A stretch of DNA of 64,000 bases from NCBI GenBank assembly GCA_023451395.1, contig JAEXZL010000218.1, forward strand, positions 1-64,000, read 5' to 3'. This document shows, piece after piece, positions 63,797 through 64,000 of the stretch. The position numbers and the translations under genes were made by a program. The DNA comes from Bacillota bacterium. GTDB taxonomy: Bacteria > Bacillota > Clostridia > Clostridiales > Clostridiaceae. The notes beneath the pieces were generated by a model. The model saw only the letters and a list, made by a program, of their open reading frames with translations, was not told where the DNA came from and did no database searches. Each line of letters begins with the position of its first letter. Positions within the stretch are counted from its first letter, which is position 1.

Positions 63797-64000
63797 TTGG
63801 CACATAGCAGACTGTATAGAAGTTTTATGATATTACAGGAAGAAGAAAAAGGATATTCTATAGCCCTTGATAAGGCTCTCTCGGGATATGCTAAGATAGA
63901 AGGAAAAAACGATAGATGTAGAATAAATTTCTATGCCCAAAACCTTAAAAAAGATAATTACAGCATGTTGCTTATTTGCAGTAAGAAGGGTGTTAATCGG
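63797..64000 (+). CDS. Hypothetical protein, 3' end outside the window (TTG start)
   Basis: An open frame of 68 codons runs to the window edge without a stop. TTG at 63797 has GTGGAGGGA upstream at normal spacing. The visible part starts (M)AHSRLYRSFMILQEEEKGY and is soluble and charged, with no motif I recognise. Because the gene is cut, neither its length nor family can be judged. Confidence 0.6.
   Translation, partial: MAHSRLYRSFMILQEEEKGYSIALDKALSGYAKIEGKNDRCRINFYAQNLKKDNYSMLLICSKKGVNR

Noticed and set aside
1..64000. Search by eye for tRNA, rRNA, CRISPR arrays, transposases, integrases and phage genes
   Set aside because: None found. Repeats seen are the local LytTR-end array, operators and terminators; no CCA-ending cloverleaf or spaced identical repeats noticed, though a tRNA scan was not run.

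Overview
This window is chromosome from an AT-rich, low-GC, Gram-positive, spore-forming anaerobe of the Clostridium type. Evidence for this is the strong AGGAGG-type ribosome sites with frequent TTG/GTG starts, T-box leaders on aminoacyl-tRNA synthetase genes, spmA/spmB spore-maturation genes, CcpA, a PTS sucrose operon, a nfeD-floA pair, and the conserved metG-tatD-yabE-rnmV-ksgA order. I see no tRNA or rRNA gene, CRISPR array, prophage or insertion sequence.

Layout. 1-4.2 kb: nfeD, floA, a 60-residue protein gene and an orphan LytTR response regulator form one tight operon, followed by an unusual tandem repeat of the regulator's own 3' end and small hypothetical genes. 4.3-10 kb: ABC-F ATPase, a DUF1643-like protein, a frameshifted [2Fe-2S] BFD-like gene, a MATE exporter and a DUF1232 protein. 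10-16 kb: an HPr-like protein lacking the phosphorylatable histidine, an AraC/GyrI-like regulator, then scrR-scrA-scrB for sucrose uptake and cleavage with paired palindromic operators. 16-19.2 kb: a candidate structured RNA leader in front of a membrane-attached XRE regulator, an S41-type protease and a PGRP-type amidase. 19.3-25.4 kb: a complete five-gene oligopeptide ABC transporter. 25.5-31.7 kb: a Fpg/Nei-like protein without the catalytic proline, an MBL-fold hydrolase, an esterase of foreign appearance, a DUF4317 protein, a VOC protein and a second, intact BFD-like gene. 31.7-37.2 kb: T-box-controlled type II ileS, ccpA and a YgjP-like metallopeptidase. 37.2-43.7 kb: a marR-MATE unit with a visible operator, an immune-inhibitor-A-like M6 protease, and spmA-spmB. 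43.7-47.9 kb: a dicarboxylate/amino-acid symporter diverging from kbl-tdh, with tdh broken by a one-base frameshift, then an ACT-domain gene. 48-55.7 kb: Xaa-Pro aminopeptidase, a SWIM-SNF2 helicase, CorA, mscL and a pair resembling the plant VTE5/VTE6 prenol kinases. 55.7-64 kb: T-box metG, a Crp-family regulator, a cold-shock protein, tatD, yabE, rnmV, ksgA, a HAD phosphatase and a gene that runs off the end.

How it fits together. The catabolic genes (sucrose PTS, peptide import, threonine to glycine) lie with two carbon-control genes, ccpA and the HPr-like gene, and near-cre sequences are visible before oppA and kbl. The most interesting items are the His15-less HPr (Lys15, Ser46), the VTE5/VTE6-like pair, the structured leader at 16.2 kb, the A9 frameshift in a BFD-like gene, the frameshifted tdh, and the synonymous-varying tandem repeat after the LytTR gene. 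Two single-base frameshifts in 64 kb could also be sequencing errors. Assignments come from reading motifs in the translations; no database search was run.
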